64,000 nucleotides of DNA from Tomitella cavernea (GTDB lineage Bacteria; Actinomycetota; Actinomycetes; Mycobacteriales; Mycobacteriaceae). Made by a program: the position numbers and the translations under genes. Position 1 is the stretch's first letter. Each line of letters opens with the position of its first letter. Positions 28,009 to 36,826 of this stretch are shown one piece after another. The stretch lies in the NCBI RefSeq assembly GCF_016599145.1, contig NZ_JAENKO010000004.1, positions 1 to 64,000 of the forward strand. Direction: 5' to 3'. The notes below the pieces were generated by a model. The model did not search any database. It saw only the letters and a list, made by a program, of their open reading frames with translations, and was not told where the DNA came from.

Positions 28009-28605
28009 CTATGGCCGCGCGGTGACCATGGCGATGAGCCTGTCGATGTCCGCGCCCTCCGGCGCCGGCAGGTTGCCGCGCGCATGGATGAATCCGACGC
28101 CCGCGTAGACCATCACCCCGGCGCGCAGGCGCGCGTCCTGCTCGTCGAAGCCGAGCTCGCGCATCGTCGCCTCGACGACGTCGAAGATCCGCCGGTCGAG
28201 CACGCGCACGGACTCGGCGATCTGTTCGTTGGTGCGCGCCCAGTCCCGGATCGCCCGCTCGACCGTCCAGGAGCCCTCCGCGAGCAGCATCCGCGACATC
28301 ACTCCGAGCCGTTCGTCGACGGGTACCGACTCCAGGTCGTCCAGGCCGCGCACGGCGTCGTTCTGGCGCCCGCACCAGTGATCGGCGGTCGCGGCAATCA
28401 GCGATCGCAGGTCGGCGAAGTGCCAGTAGAAGCTGCCCTTGGTCACGCCGAGCCGGGCGCACAACGTGGAGATCTTCACGGCGGCCACGCCGTCCTCGAC
28501 GAGGAGCGCGAGTGCCGCCGTCGTCCAATCGTCGACACCGAGGCGGCCTGATTGCGGAGCGGCCGCGTCGGCCTCCGGGCCACCCGTCCTACTCTTCCGG
28601 CCCAC
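28009..28605 (-). CDS. TetR-family transcriptional regulator
   Basis: A TetR protein of about 198 aa with HTH region ALALLVEDGVAAVKISTLCARLGVTKGSFYWHFADLRSL. GTG 28605 is preferred over ATG 28650 because GGAGGTGAG lies directly upstream and the GTG gives a typical basic N terminus (GRKSR). It is divergent from the Lcp-like/CrtC-like/CrtI-like genes. The region between has a 12-bp palindrome, so this is probably their repressor. Confidence 0.82.
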   Translation of the reverse strand: MGRKSRTGGPEADAAAPQSGRLGVDDWTTAALALLVEDGVAAVKISTLCARLGVTKGSFYWHFADLRSLIAATADHWCGRQNDAVRGLDDLESVPVDERLGVMSRMLLAEGSWTVERAIRDWARTNEQIAESVRVLDRRIFDVVEATMRELGFDEQDARLRAGVMVYAGVGFIHARGNLPAPEGADIDRLIAMVTARP

Positions 28606-28770
28606 GACCTCACCTCCGGCTTCCGCGCACCCGAGACGCACGATACGCACCCGAGGACGTCAAGGACTGAGGACATGCCGACACCGCGTCGTCTCCCGTC
28701 CCACGTATCCGGCGGTCGCCTCCTTCGTTGTGGGGCATCACCGATCTCCGCACAACCTGGCACCACACCA

Positions 28771-28782
28771 TACCGTACGGTA
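28771..28782. promoter_or_regulatory. palindromic operator TACCGTACGGTA
   Basis: A perfect 12-bp palindrome, extended by a further ACGGT repeat (ACCGTACGGTACGGT), lies between the divergent TetR gene and the oxygenase gene, about 120 bp before the latter. The shape is typical of TetR operators. Confidence 0.6.
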
Positions 28783-28900
28783 CGGTGACTGATGCGAAGT
28801 GCATCACACCGCACAACCACCGGGTCACGCCCGATGCCTGGACCCCGACGCCGTGCGCAGCCCGCTGCTCTTCCGCAGGCCCCACCGCAAGGAGGACGCC

Positions 28901-30220
28901 ATGACTGCACAGCCCGAGACCGCACAGCCCGCCGCCGCGGACGACGCACCCCCGCCGGGCGGCAGCAGCATGGCGGGGCCGGAGCGGTGCCCCCGGCGCT
29001 TCCGCTACTGGCACAACGCCGCCCGGCCGGGCGTGCGCAGAACCCGCGGCGTCATCCGGAACCTCACCGGCTTCGACATCTTCCCCACGCACGCCCAGGC
29101 CGTGGACCTGTGCGACGACCTGTACGCGGGCGACCCGGTGGCCGAGCGCTTCGTCGCCGACGTCTTCGACGGACCCATCGGCCCCGCCGAGGGACGCAGG
29201 ATGCTGCAGCAGGCCCTCGCCGAGGGGATCGACGCCGTCGACGACGCGCCGGAGTCGATGCGGGCGCTGTTCGCCGAGTTCGAGGACGTCCCCGCGTGGG
29301 TGGACCGGGACCTGGTCGAGCAGGGCGCGGCGATCTGGCGGCGCTGGGGAACGATGCTGTACTCCGTCGCCGGCGCGATCACCCTCGAGATCTACACCGA
29401 GGCCGCCGTCGCCACACCGTTGTCCCTCTCCGGCGGCTACGCCGGCGACAACGCCCTGCGGCGCTTCCTGGAGACCGGGCGGTTCTGGATCGACGTGTCC
29501 ACCCCTGACACGTTGTTCACCCCCGGATCCGACGGCCGCGCCACGGCGATGCTCGTGCGGGTGATGCACGTGGCGGTGCGCCGGCGCGTGGCCGAGCACC
29601 CCGAGTGGCGGGCCGACGACTGGGGCCTGCCCATCAGCCAGACGTACATGCTGCTCACGCTCATCGGCGGCAGCGTCGCACCCGCGCTGGCCCTGTGGCC
29701 CCTGGGTTACCTCACCAGCGGCAAAGAGATGCGCGCGCTGCTGCACTTCCAGAAGTACATGGGCCACCTGCTGGGCGTGCAGCCCCGGTGGTTCCCTGAG
29801 ACCATCGGCGACTGCCTGCGCGTGCTGGCGATGACGATCGCCTCCCGCTCCTACGACGCCGGAGCGCACGGGGCCGAACTGGTCGAATCGTTCCCCCGCG
29901 CGTTCGGCCCACGCGACGAGCACCGCGGGCTGCAACGCCTCCGCGCCGCCTACAACGAGCGCATCTACGCCGCCTATTCCGCGCTGTTCATGGCGCCGCG
30001 CACCCGGGCGCGTTACGACATGCCGCGCGCCTTCCCCTGGGTCCTCATCCCCGTCGCACGCGCCCCCCTGGTGGCCGCCTCCGAGGTCGCGCGGCGCATC
30101 GTCCCCGGCTACGCCCGCCTGCTCGAGGCCGTCATGGTCCGCCATCGGGCGAACTGGCTCGACGCGCAGATGGCCGGGCGCGAAGCCCAGTTCGAAGCGC
30201 AAAGCGCGCTGCGCCGCTGA
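28901..30220 (+). CDS. latex-clearing-protein-like oxygenase (DUF2236/MpaB family)
   Basis: A 440-aa protein of the DUF2236 family, which includes latex-clearing protein (Lcp, b-type heme, oxidative cleavage of poly-cis-isoprene) and MpaB. Seen: LRRFLETGRF, then LVRVMHVAVRRRVAEHPEW, where His223 aligns with the axial heme ligand of Lcp, followed by WGLPISQTYMLLTL and a long helical C terminus. AAGGAGG precedes ATG 28901. No Tat or Sec signal is seen, so unlike secreted Lcp it is probably intracellular. It leads a unit with CrtC-like and CrtI-like genes, so a polyisoprenoid or carotenoid substrate is a reasonable inference. Confidence 0.8.
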   Translation: MTAQPETAQPAAADDAPPPGGSSMAGPERCPRRFRYWHNAARPGVRRTRGVIRNLTGFDIFPTHAQAVDLCDDLYAGDPVAERFVADVFDGPIGPAEGRRMLQQALAEGIDAVDDAPESMRALFAEFEDVPAWVDRDLVEQGAAIWRRWGTMLYSVAGAITLEIYTEAAVATPLSLSGGYAGDNALRRFLETGRFWIDVSTPDTLFTPGSDGRATAMLVRVMHVAVRRRVAEHPEWRADDWGLPISQTYMLLTLIGGSVAPALALWPLGYLTSGKEMRALLHFQKYMGHLLGVQPRWFPETIGDCLRVLAMTIASRSYDAGAHGAELVESFPRAFGPRDEHRGLQRLRAAYNERIYAAYSALFMAPRTRARYDMPRAFPWVLIPVARAPLVAASEVARRIVPGYARLLEAVMVRHRANWLDAQMAGREAQFEAQSALRR

Positions 30221-30260
30221 TGCATACGCGCTACTCCCCCGTCCCAGCAGAAGGAATGCC

Positions 30261-31367
30261 ATGACAGCACTGACCGCCCTGGGCGCCCGGCTCGGCGCCG
30301 GGCCGCGCACCGTCACCGAGGCCTGGCACGGGCCCGGCCGCCGCGACGGCGCCATCGCCCCGATCCCCGCGTCCGCCAACGGCGCCCATCCGTCGGACGC
30401 GCGCACCGCCTTCGAGCACTGGTACTTCGACGCGCTGCTCGACGACGGGCACATCGTCGTCGCCATGCTCCAGGCCCGCGAACTCGTCACCCGCAGGCCC
30501 GGGGTGGAACTGCACGTCTACTCGCCCGACGGGCGCCGCCGCGAGGTCGTCGCCCGCTACACCGACGCCGACATCGACGCGGATGACGACCGGTGCCGGG
30601 TGCGGATCGGCGCCAACACCGCCGAGGTCGAGTACCGCGACGGCGCGCCGCCTGTGCACCACCTGCGCGTGGCGGAAGGCGATCTCGCCTTCGACCTGCG
30701 CTTCGACGGCGAGCTGCCCGGATGGATGCCCGGCGACGGGCGCACCACCTACAGCCGCGGGGGCCGCGACACCGGCGAGTTCTTCGCGTGGGTCGTCGGC
30801 GCGCCCCGTGCACGCGTCACCGGCACCGTGCGCATCGGCGATACGACCCTCACCGCCCGCGGCACCGGATACCACGACCACAACTGGGGCGTCGGCGACA
30901 TGAAGCGCGTCATCGACCGGTGGTACTGGGGGCGGCTCTACACCGAGGACTACACGCTGGTCTATGCGAACGTGCTCACGCAGAAGGCGTACGGAGCCCA
31001 CTGGGCGACGCCGCTCATGCTGGGGCGCCGCGGCGAGGTGATCCTCAGCTCCGGCGAGGTGACGCTGCATCCCGGCCCGGAGAGCTTCGACGCGACCGCG
31101 AACCGGACCTACCCCGAGACCCTGCGCATGACGGTGCCCGGCAGCGTGGGCCTGCTGCTGGAAGTGCAGGACATCGTGCACGCGCACGACTTCCTCGCCG
31201 ACGTGCCGCTGGTGCGCACCGGGCCCGTCAAGGCCTTGGCCAACAGAGTCCTCGGGCGACCCGGCTACTTCCGTTTCCGCAGCCGCTACACGCTCACCGT
31301 CACCGACGGCGGCCGGGAGCACGTGCGCACCGGCACAACGCTGCACGAGATGGTGGCGCTGAAGTGA
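30261..31367 (+). CDS. CrtC/AttH-type lipocalin-like protein
   Basis: A 368-aa protein of the hydroxyneurosporene synthase (carotenoid 1,2-hydratase)/AttH family. Seen: FEHWYFDA at 51-58, TYSRGG and HDHNWG at 205-210, the paired marker motifs of the two lipocalin-like domains. CrtC adds water to a terminal isoprene double bond. Relatives include Diels-Alderase-like cyclases, so the reaction here is open. It starts 40 bp after the oxygenase with AGAAGGA upstream, and is followed by a CrtI-like oxidoreductase. Confidence 0.78.
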   Translation: MTALTALGARLGAGPRTVTEAWHGPGRRDGAIAPIPASANGAHPSDARTAFEHWYFDALLDDGHIVVAMLQARELVTRRPGVELHVYSPDGRRREVVARYTDADIDADDDRCRVRIGANTAEVEYRDGAPPVHHLRVAEGDLAFDLRFDGELPGWMPGDGRTTYSRGGRDTGEFFAWVVGAPRARVTGTVRIGDTTLTARGTGYHDHNWGVGDMKRVIDRWYWGRLYTEDYTLVYANVLTQKAYGAHWATPLMLGRRGEVILSSGEVTLHPGPESFDATANRTYPETLRMTVPGSVGLLLEVQDIVHAHDFLADVPLVRTGPVKALANRVLGRPGYFRFRSRYTLTVTDGGREHVRTGTTLHEMVALK

Positions 31368-31478
31368 CGGGATCTGCAGTGACGGGATAGGGCGCCGCTG
31401 GGCTCGCGCGCAGTAACGTGAACCATCCCGGCCCGGTCCGGCCTCGGGGATGGCGCGTGGCGCAGAGAAGGAGCCCGG

Positions 31479-32933
31479 ATGACGACGGCGGTGGTGATCG
31501 GCAGCGGTCCCAACGGGTTGTCCGCCGCCGTCCGCCTGGCGCACGCCGGCCTCGATGTGACAGTCCTCGAGGCGGCCGATCATCCTGGCGGCGGGACGCG
31601 CACCTCCGAGTTGACGCTGCCCGGAGTGCTGCACGACGAGTGCTCGGGTTTCCACCCGACCGGGGCAGCGTCGCCGTACTTCGCCGCGCTCGGCCTCGAA
31701 CGGCACGGGTTGCGGTGGTTGTGGCCGGAGGTCGACCTGGCCCACCCGCTCGACGACGGCCGGGCCGCCCTGGCGACACGCGGGCTGCGGCACATCGATT
31801 CGCTCGGTGCCGACGCGCACCGGTGGCGGCGCATGTTCACCCCGCTCATCGCACGATTCGACGACCTCGTCGCCGACGTCTTCCGTCCGCTGGTGCACGT
31901 GCCCCGGCACCCGGTGACGCTGGGCCGGTTCGGGATCCAGGCGCTCGCACCCGCCATGTGGCAAACGCGGCGGTTCTCCGACGAGCCCGCCCGCGCACTG
32001 TTCGCGGGCGTCGCGGCGCACGCCTTCGGCCGGCTGGACACTCCGCTGAGCAGCGCCGTCGGGCTTCTGCTCACCGCCGCCGCGCACGCCTTCGGCTGGC
32101 CGGTCGCGGAAGGGGGTTCCGCCGCGATCAGCCGGGCTCTCACAGCGGAGCTCGCGGCGCACGGCGGCCGGGTGCGCACGGGCATCCGAGTGGAATCGCT
32201 CGGCGGGCTGCGAGATCTCACCGGCGCCGCTCCGGACGTAGTCTTGCTCGACACAGCTCCGGCGGGCGCGCTCACCATCGCGGGCGACGCGCTGCCCGTC
32301 CGGGTGCGCCGCGCGCTGCAGCGGTATTCATACGGGCCGGCCGCGCACAAGGTGGATTTCGCGATCGAGGGCGACATCCCCTGGGTCAACCGCGACTGCG
32401 GCCGCGCCGGCACCGTCCACCTCGGCGGCAGCGCTCGGGAGATCGCGGACGTGGAGGCCGCCACTGCGTGTGGGCGGATGCCGCGGCGCCCGTTCGTCCT
32501 GCTGGGGCAGCAGTACGTGGCCGATCCCTCGCGATCGGACAGCACGGAGTCGGGAGCCGCGATCAACCCCGTCTATGCATACGCGCACGTGCCACACGGC
32601 TACGACGGCGGCGCGGGCGACGCCACCGAGACGGTCATCGCCCAGATCGAACGGTTCGCCCCCGGGTTCCGCGAGCGGATCCTGGCCACTTCGGTGCGCG
32701 GGCCCGCAGACCTGGAGGCGCACAACAGCAACTACGTCGGCGGAGACATCGCGGCCGGGGCGCAAACGGCGATACAGACGGTGTTCCGCCCACGGCCGGC
32801 CGTCAACCCCTACGCACTCGGGATCCCGGGGGTGTATCTGTGCTCGTCGGCCACCCCGCCCGGCGCCGGCGTGCACGGGATGAGCGGCTACCACGCGGCC
32901 GAGGCGGCGCTCGATTGGTTGCGCCGCCGGTGA
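31479..32933 (+). CDS. CrtI-like FAD-dependent oxidoreductase
   Basis: A 484-aa flavoprotein of the phytoene desaturase/carotenoid isomerase type. Seen: N-terminal dinucleotide fold GSGPNGLSAA (8-17) with E-binding strand VTVLEAADHPGGGTRT, and the C-terminal FAD signature PPGAGVHGMSGYHAA. AGAAGGAG precedes ATG 31479. It is the third gene of the unit beginning with the Lcp-like oxygenase, 111 bp after the CrtC-like gene. No phytoene synthase gene is nearby, so it probably modifies an existing isoprenoid. Confidence 0.82.
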   Translation: MTTAVVIGSGPNGLSAAVRLAHAGLDVTVLEAADHPGGGTRTSELTLPGVLHDECSGFHPTGAASPYFAALGLERHGLRWLWPEVDLAHPLDDGRAALATRGLRHIDSLGADAHRWRRMFTPLIARFDDLVADVFRPLVHVPRHPVTLGRFGIQALAPAMWQTRRFSDEPARALFAGVAAHAFGRLDTPLSSAVGLLLTAAAHAFGWPVAEGGSAAISRALTAELAAHGGRVRTGIRVESLGGLRDLTGAAPDVVLLDTAPAGALTIAGDALPVRVRRALQRYSYGPAAHKVDFAIEGDIPWVNRDCGRAGTVHLGGSAREIADVEAATACGRMPRRPFVLLGQQYVADPSRSDSTESGAAINPVYAYAHVPHGYDGGAGDATETVIAQIERFAPGFRERILATSVRGPADLEAHNSNYVGGDIAAGAQTAIQTVFRPRPAVNPYALGIPGVYLCSSATPPGAGVHGMSGYHAAEAALDWLRRR

Positions 32934-33101
32934 TCGCACTGCTGGGCCTTCCGTCCGTCGTCGAGTTGGTGGTTCTGCGGTGCCCCACCCGGTCGGAAGC
33001 ACCGTGGAACCACCGAGTCGGCGCGGGCTGCGCAGGAAGAGCGGGACGGCGAACGCGACCGACGTGTAACGTGACGCCCGGCACGCGCGAACGGGGGGAC
33101 G

Positions 33102-33437
33102 ATGACGCACGCCGACGGGGAACTCGTGGTCACACAAGAGGCCATCGACACCATTGCGGGGGCATACGAACAGGCAGCGGCGGACCTTCGGGAGTTGGCC
33201 ACGACCTTCGCGCATACTTACGGCCGTGAGCCGTGGGGCACGCTGCCGTCCATACTTCAGTTGCAGAGTATGTATGAGGAACTCGCGCTCGGCGACAAAG
33301 GCTCGGCGGTAGTCAGGCTCAATGAGTTCGCAGATCGAGCGGCCAGTCTCGCAGCGTGGGTACGCGAGGGTGGCGCGTCGCTCCTCGACGCGGATCACAC
33401 GACAGTCGCGGCGATCACTGAATCAGATCCCCAGTGA
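33102..33437 (+). CDS. EspC-like helical protein (putative type VII secretion-associated)
   Basis: A 111-aa acidic, helix-rich protein with a pattern like ESX-secretion-associated EspC-type targets (ITQEAIDTIAGAYEQAAADL... and a second helix ending in WVREGGASLLDADHTT). No signal peptide or Cys. Its stop overlaps the GTG start of a DUF3558-like lipoprotein. This pairing is common in Mycobacteriales. No other ESX component is in the window, so the secretion role is an inference. Confidence 0.55.
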   Translation: MTHADGELVVTQEAIDTIAGAYEQAAADLRELATTFAHTYGREPWGTLPSILQLQSMYEELALGDKGSAVVRLNEFADRAASLAAWVREGGASLLDADHTTVAAITESDPQ

Positions 33438-33997
33438 GCGGCCGCGCAGGAAAAGCGGCCGCTATTGCAGCCCTCGCAGGTCTGCTGGCCGGATGCTCCG
33501 GCACCGAACACACGGATACGCAAACGCCCTACACCACCGAGGCCGGAATTCCTGCGACCGGCTTCTTCGACCCGTGCGACGCCGCAATGACCGCCTGGTT
33601 CGGCCAGCGCGGTTACCACCACCCAGATTTCATCGAGCCTATTCTCGACGAGATCGGCAGCAACTGCAGCTACACCTCGGACACCGACGGCTTCGCGGTG
33701 ATGTCCCGCGGATCCACCCCCGGCGACGGGATCGATCGGCGATTGCATCACCTCCTCGGTATCCAAGGCCCCGTCTCGCAGGCGACTCTCGCGGGCTATC
33801 CCATCGACATCGAGATCATCTCGTCCGGCAGGCAACGTCAGGATTGCCACCTGGTCGCCACTGTCGGCTACGGGTTCCTCGAGGTGTCCGGCGGACCTCG
33901 TGGCCCGATAGCGGAAACCTTCCCCCGCGACTGCGACGCCGCCCAGACATTCACCGCGAACCTGCTGCGTCGCATGGACCATGTCTGGCCCGGGTGA
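33434..33997 (+). CDS. DUF3558-like lipoprotein
   Basis: A 187-aa surface lipoprotein. Seen: basic start, hydrophobic core and lipobox GLLAGC with Cys21. Then FFDPCDAAMTAWF, a second conserved Cys (NCSYTSD) and a late Cys pair (DCHL, DCDA), as in the DUF3558 family of Nocardia-like bacteria. GTG 33434 overlaps the stop of the EspC-like gene (GTGA). Function unknown; the disulfides would form outside the membrane. Confidence 0.72.
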   Translation: MSGRAGKAAAIAALAGLLAGCSGTEHTDTQTPYTTEAGIPATGFFDPCDAAMTAWFGQRGYHHPDFIEPILDEIGSNCSYTSDTDGFAVMSRGSTPGDGIDRRLHHLLGIQGPVSQATLAGYPIDIEIISSGRQRQDCHLVATVGYGFLEVSGGPRGPIAETFPRDCDAAQTFTANLLRRMDHVWPG

Positions 33998-34008
33998 CCG
34001 CCACGCCC

Positions 34009-34806
34009 TCACACCCCGAACCGCGGCGGCCTCTTCTGCATCGCCGCCGCGATGCCCTCGGCGGCGTCGGCGCTGCCCAGCAGCTCGATCTGCCCTTCTC
34101 GCTCGCGGTCCAGCGCCGCGTCCAGCTGGTCCAGGGTGGTCGCTGCAAGGGCTTTCTTGGTCAGCTCCAGCGCCCTGCGCGGGCCGGCGGCCAGGCGTGC
34201 AGCCACCTGCTCGACATGCGCGCTGAGTTCGGCGTCCGGCACCGTCCGCGTCACCAGCCCGCAGGCGAAGGCCTCCGCCGCCGGCAGCCGTTCACCGAGC
34301 ATCGCCATCTCGGCGGCGCGCGCCCGGCCGATCGCACCGGCCACCAGGGCGCTGGCCCCGCCGTCGGGCATGAGTCCGATGGTGATGAACGGCAGCAGGA
34401 AATACGCGCTCTCCGCGGCGTAGATCAGGTCGGCCGCGCAGGCCAGGCCCACGGCGAAGCCGGCCGCGGGGCCGTTCACCGCGGCGATCACCGGCACCGG
34501 CGCGGACACCACGTCGCGGATCACCGTGTTCGCCGCGTCCATCATCGCCGTTGCGTCGCCGTCCAGGGTGGACAAGTCCGCCCCGGTGCAGAACGCCCGG
34601 CCCTCCCCCGTCAGGACGACGACGCGCACCGCCCTGTCGCCGGTGCGCCGCAGCACCGTGCTCAACTCCGCGATCACATCCGAGTCCAGGGCGTTGAGGC
34701 GTTCCGGGCGGCAAAGGGTGATCCGCAGAATCCCGTCCGCGTCAAGCTCGGATCGCACACCGCCAGGCCCGACGGGGAACTCCCGCCCCGGACGATCCCC
34801 CGTCAT
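34009..34806 (-). CDS. enoyl-CoA hydratase/isomerase family protein (PaaG-like)
   Basis: A 265-aa crotonase closely resembling the one at 9746-10510 (shared NGPAxGFxVGLACAADL, AAESAYF, MPDGG, GPRRALELTKKA and REREGQIELL-like tail). As there, both classical hydratase glutamates are replaced (GFAVGL and LPFITIG) and a PaaG-type MPDGG is present, so an isomerase or specialised role is more likely. ATG 34806 overlaps the upstream ligase stop (ATGA). A reading that starts further upstream would run into the ligase gene and is not needed. Confidence 0.85.
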   Translation of the reverse strand: MTGDRPGREFPVGPGGVRSELDADGILRITLCRPERLNALDSDVIAELSTVLRRTGDRAVRVVVLTGEGRAFCTGADLSTLDGDATAMMDAANTVIRDVVSAPVPVIAAVNGPAAGFAVGLACAADLIYAAESAYFLLPFITIGLMPDGGASALVAGAIGRARAAEMAMLGERLPAAEAFACGLVTRTVPDAELSAHVEQVAARLAAGPRRALELTKKALAATTLDQLDAALDREREGQIELLGSADAAEGIAAAMQKRPPRFGV

Positions 34807-36362
34807 CGATGCACCACCTGGCCCGAGCCCCACTGCGCGCGCAGCTCGCGTTTGAGGATCTTGCCGGTGGCCGTGCGGGGCAGCTCGTCGATGAACACGA
34901 CCTTCCGCGGACACTTGAAGTGCGCGAGTCGTTCCCGCATCCAGGCGATCAGTTCCGACTCCACCACAGCGGCCCCCGGCTTGAGCACTGCCACGGCGGT
35001 GACCGACTCGCCCCACTTCTCATCGGGAGTGCCGATCACGGCGACCTCTGCGATCGCGTCATGCCGATAGAGCACCTGCTCCACCTCGGCGGGATAGACG
35101 TTCTCGCCGCCGGTGATGACCATGTCCTTCTTGCGGTCGACGATGTAGAAGTAGCCGTCCTCGTCCTCCCGCGCCAGATCACCGGAGAAGAACCATCCGT
35201 CGCGCAGCGCCGTGGCGGTGGCCTCCGGCTTCTGCCAGTAGCCGACGAAGATGCTGGGACCGCGCAACAGCAGTTCGCCCACCTCCCCCGCCGGCACGTC
35301 ACACCCGTCCTCGTCGGCCACGCGCATCTGCACGTGCGTCACCGGCTTGCCGATGGAGCCGGCGTGGGCGATCACGTCGTCGGCCGACAGCACCGAGGCG
35401 ACCGGCGCCGTCTCCGTCAGCCCGAAGCCCTCGGTGAACACCATCCCCTGTGCACGCAGCTTTTCGATCAGCGTCACCGGGCAAGGCGCACCGCCGGAGA
35501 TGGTGTACCGCAACGACTCCAGATCCCGGCCGCCGAGCCCCGCGGCGGCGATCGCCGCCCACATGGCGGGCACGCAGAACGCGACCGTCGGCCGGTGCCG
35601 CTCCACCGCGTCGAGCCAGCCCGCGGGGGTGAACGATTCGAGTATCACCGCGCTGCCGCCCAGGTACATCAGCGGCAGCGTGAAGATGCCGAACGCACCG
35701 ATGTGGAACATGGGCGCCGCCGTGAGCGAGACGTCCTGCGGAGTCAGCCCCAGATCGACGCCCACGCTGTTGATCGCATTCCACAGGTGGTTGCCGTGGG
35801 TGAGCATGGTGCCCTTGGGAAAGCCGGTGGTCCCCGAGGTGTACATCAGCGACGCGACGCCATCGTGCGCCACGTCGACCTCGACGCGGGCCGGGTCGCC
35901 CGCGGAGACCATCTCCTCGTACGCCGAGCCCGTGCGGCCGCCGGAACGCGTGGCCGCCGAGGGGATCTCGATCAGCTCACGCACGTACGAGCCGTGCGCC
36001 GCCTCGCGGACGGTGGCGATCACCTGCTCGGAGGCGAAGACGACGCACGCAGCCGCGTCGTCGAGGATGTAGCGGATCTCCGGCGCGGACAGCCGGAAGT
36101 TGACCGGCACCGCGATGGCACCGAGCTTCGCCGCCGCGAACGTCACCTCGAGCAGGTGCGGGCTGTTGAACAACACGAACGCGACCCGGTCCCCCGGGCG
36201 CACCCCCTTCGCGCGCAGCGCGTCGGCGAGCGCGTTCGTACGCCGGTCGAGCTCCGCATAGGTGAATTGCCGCCCGGTGTCCCCGTCGGTGAGCGCGACG
36301 CGATGCGGCGTGCGTCGCGCGTGGATCGTGATCCAACTGCCGATTCCGTGGTCCATCAACAT
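34803..36362 (-). CDS. acyl-CoA synthetase (AMP-dependent ligase)
   Basis: A 519-aa ligase with A3 motif MYTSGTTGFPKGTMLTH, FGLTETAP, hinge SGDLAREDEDGYFYIVDRKKD and Lys motif TATGKILKREL. ATG 36362 (or the ATG two codons later) follows GGTGATGGG. Longer frame upstream lacks ligase character. Coupled to the PaaG-like crotonase downstream by a four-base overlap. The ligase-crotonase pair repeats the arrangement at 9746-12076, suggesting an old duplication or two related pathways. Confidence 0.9.
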   Translation of the reverse strand: MLMDHGIGSWITIHARRTPHRVALTDGDTGRQFTYAELDRRTNALADALRAKGVRPGDRVAFVLFNSPHLLEVTFAAAKLGAIAVPVNFRLSAPEIRYILDDAAACVVFASEQVIATVREAAHGSYVRELIEIPSAATRSGGRTGSAYEEMVSAGDPARVEVDVAHDGVASLMYTSGTTGFPKGTMLTHGNHLWNAINSVGVDLGLTPQDVSLTAAPMFHIGAFGIFTLPLMYLGGSAVILESFTPAGWLDAVERHRPTVAFCVPAMWAAIAAAGLGGRDLESLRYTISGGAPCPVTLIEKLRAQGMVFTEGFGLTETAPVASVLSADDVIAHAGSIGKPVTHVQMRVADEDGCDVPAGEVGELLLRGPSIFVGYWQKPEATATALRDGWFFSGDLAREDEDGYFYIVDRKKDMVITGGENVYPAEVEQVLYRHDAIAEVAVIGTPDEKWGESVTAVAVLKPGAAVVESELIAWMRERLAHFKCPRKVVFIDELPRTATGKILKRELRAQWGSGQVVHR

Positions 36363-36784
36363 CCCATCACCGAAGGTGCCTGGCCCGTCGGCACAGAACG
36401 ACCGACGACGTGATGCGGCCCACAGTAGGCACGGCAAGGGTCGATAGCAAGCGTGTGTGCTTGTTTCAAGACCCGGGCAGACGCATTGTCGGCGCCCTGC
36501 GGCGACCACGATTCCCGTCTATGCTCTGCTGCCCTTCCCTCCCCCGGTTTGAGCAATTCGGCGACTGCTACCTCGCCGTACCTGCCCCCGGCTGAGGGGC
36601 GGTAGCCGCAACGGCGATCCCGAAGCAGTGCACCGCCGTCGGCCGCTTCTCCAGGATGGCTATCGGCTACAACAACGCTGTCCGCCCCGGACGGTTACGG
36701 TCATTCGCCACCCTGCCTGACTCAACCCGACCTGAGGTGGACCCTGGAGACAGGACCCCTGTATCGGGAACCGGCCGGGACGAT
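36363..36784. other. intergenic region between ligase operon and sortase operon
   Basis: No supportable gene on either strand. It contains the inverted repeat at 36448-36463 near the ligase promoter side and otherwise unstructured high-GC sequence. Both flanking units run leftward, so it should hold the end of the sortase operon and the promoter of the ligase-crotonase operon. Confidence 0.6.
36448..36463. promoter_or_regulatory. inverted repeat CAAGC-6-GCTTG upstream of the ligase
   Basis: CAAGC (36448-36452) and GCTTG (36459-36463) lie 86 bp upstream of the ligase start, inside AGCAAGC...GCTTGTT. This suits a TetR-type operator. The halves resemble KstR2 half-sites, but the spacing is wider than the KstR2 consensus. 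Confidence 0.4.
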
Positions 36785-36817
36785 CCGACACCGACGCATG
36801 CGGGCCGCCGGTGCCGG
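36785..36817 (-). terminator. hairpin downstream of the sortase operon
   Basis: A 9-bp stem (CCGACACCG at 36785-36793 with CGGTGCCGG at 36809-36817, one G-T pair) lies about 10 bases after the stop of the last operon gene. No T-run follows, as is usual in high-GC actinobacteria. Confidence 0.4.
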
Positions 36818-36826
36818 TGCTGCATT

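Noticed and set aside
36448-36463. CAAGC/GCTTG as a KstR2 binding site
   Set aside because: Half-sites resemble KstR2 sites, but the spacing is wider than the KstR2 consensus, and no kstR2-linked gene set is present.
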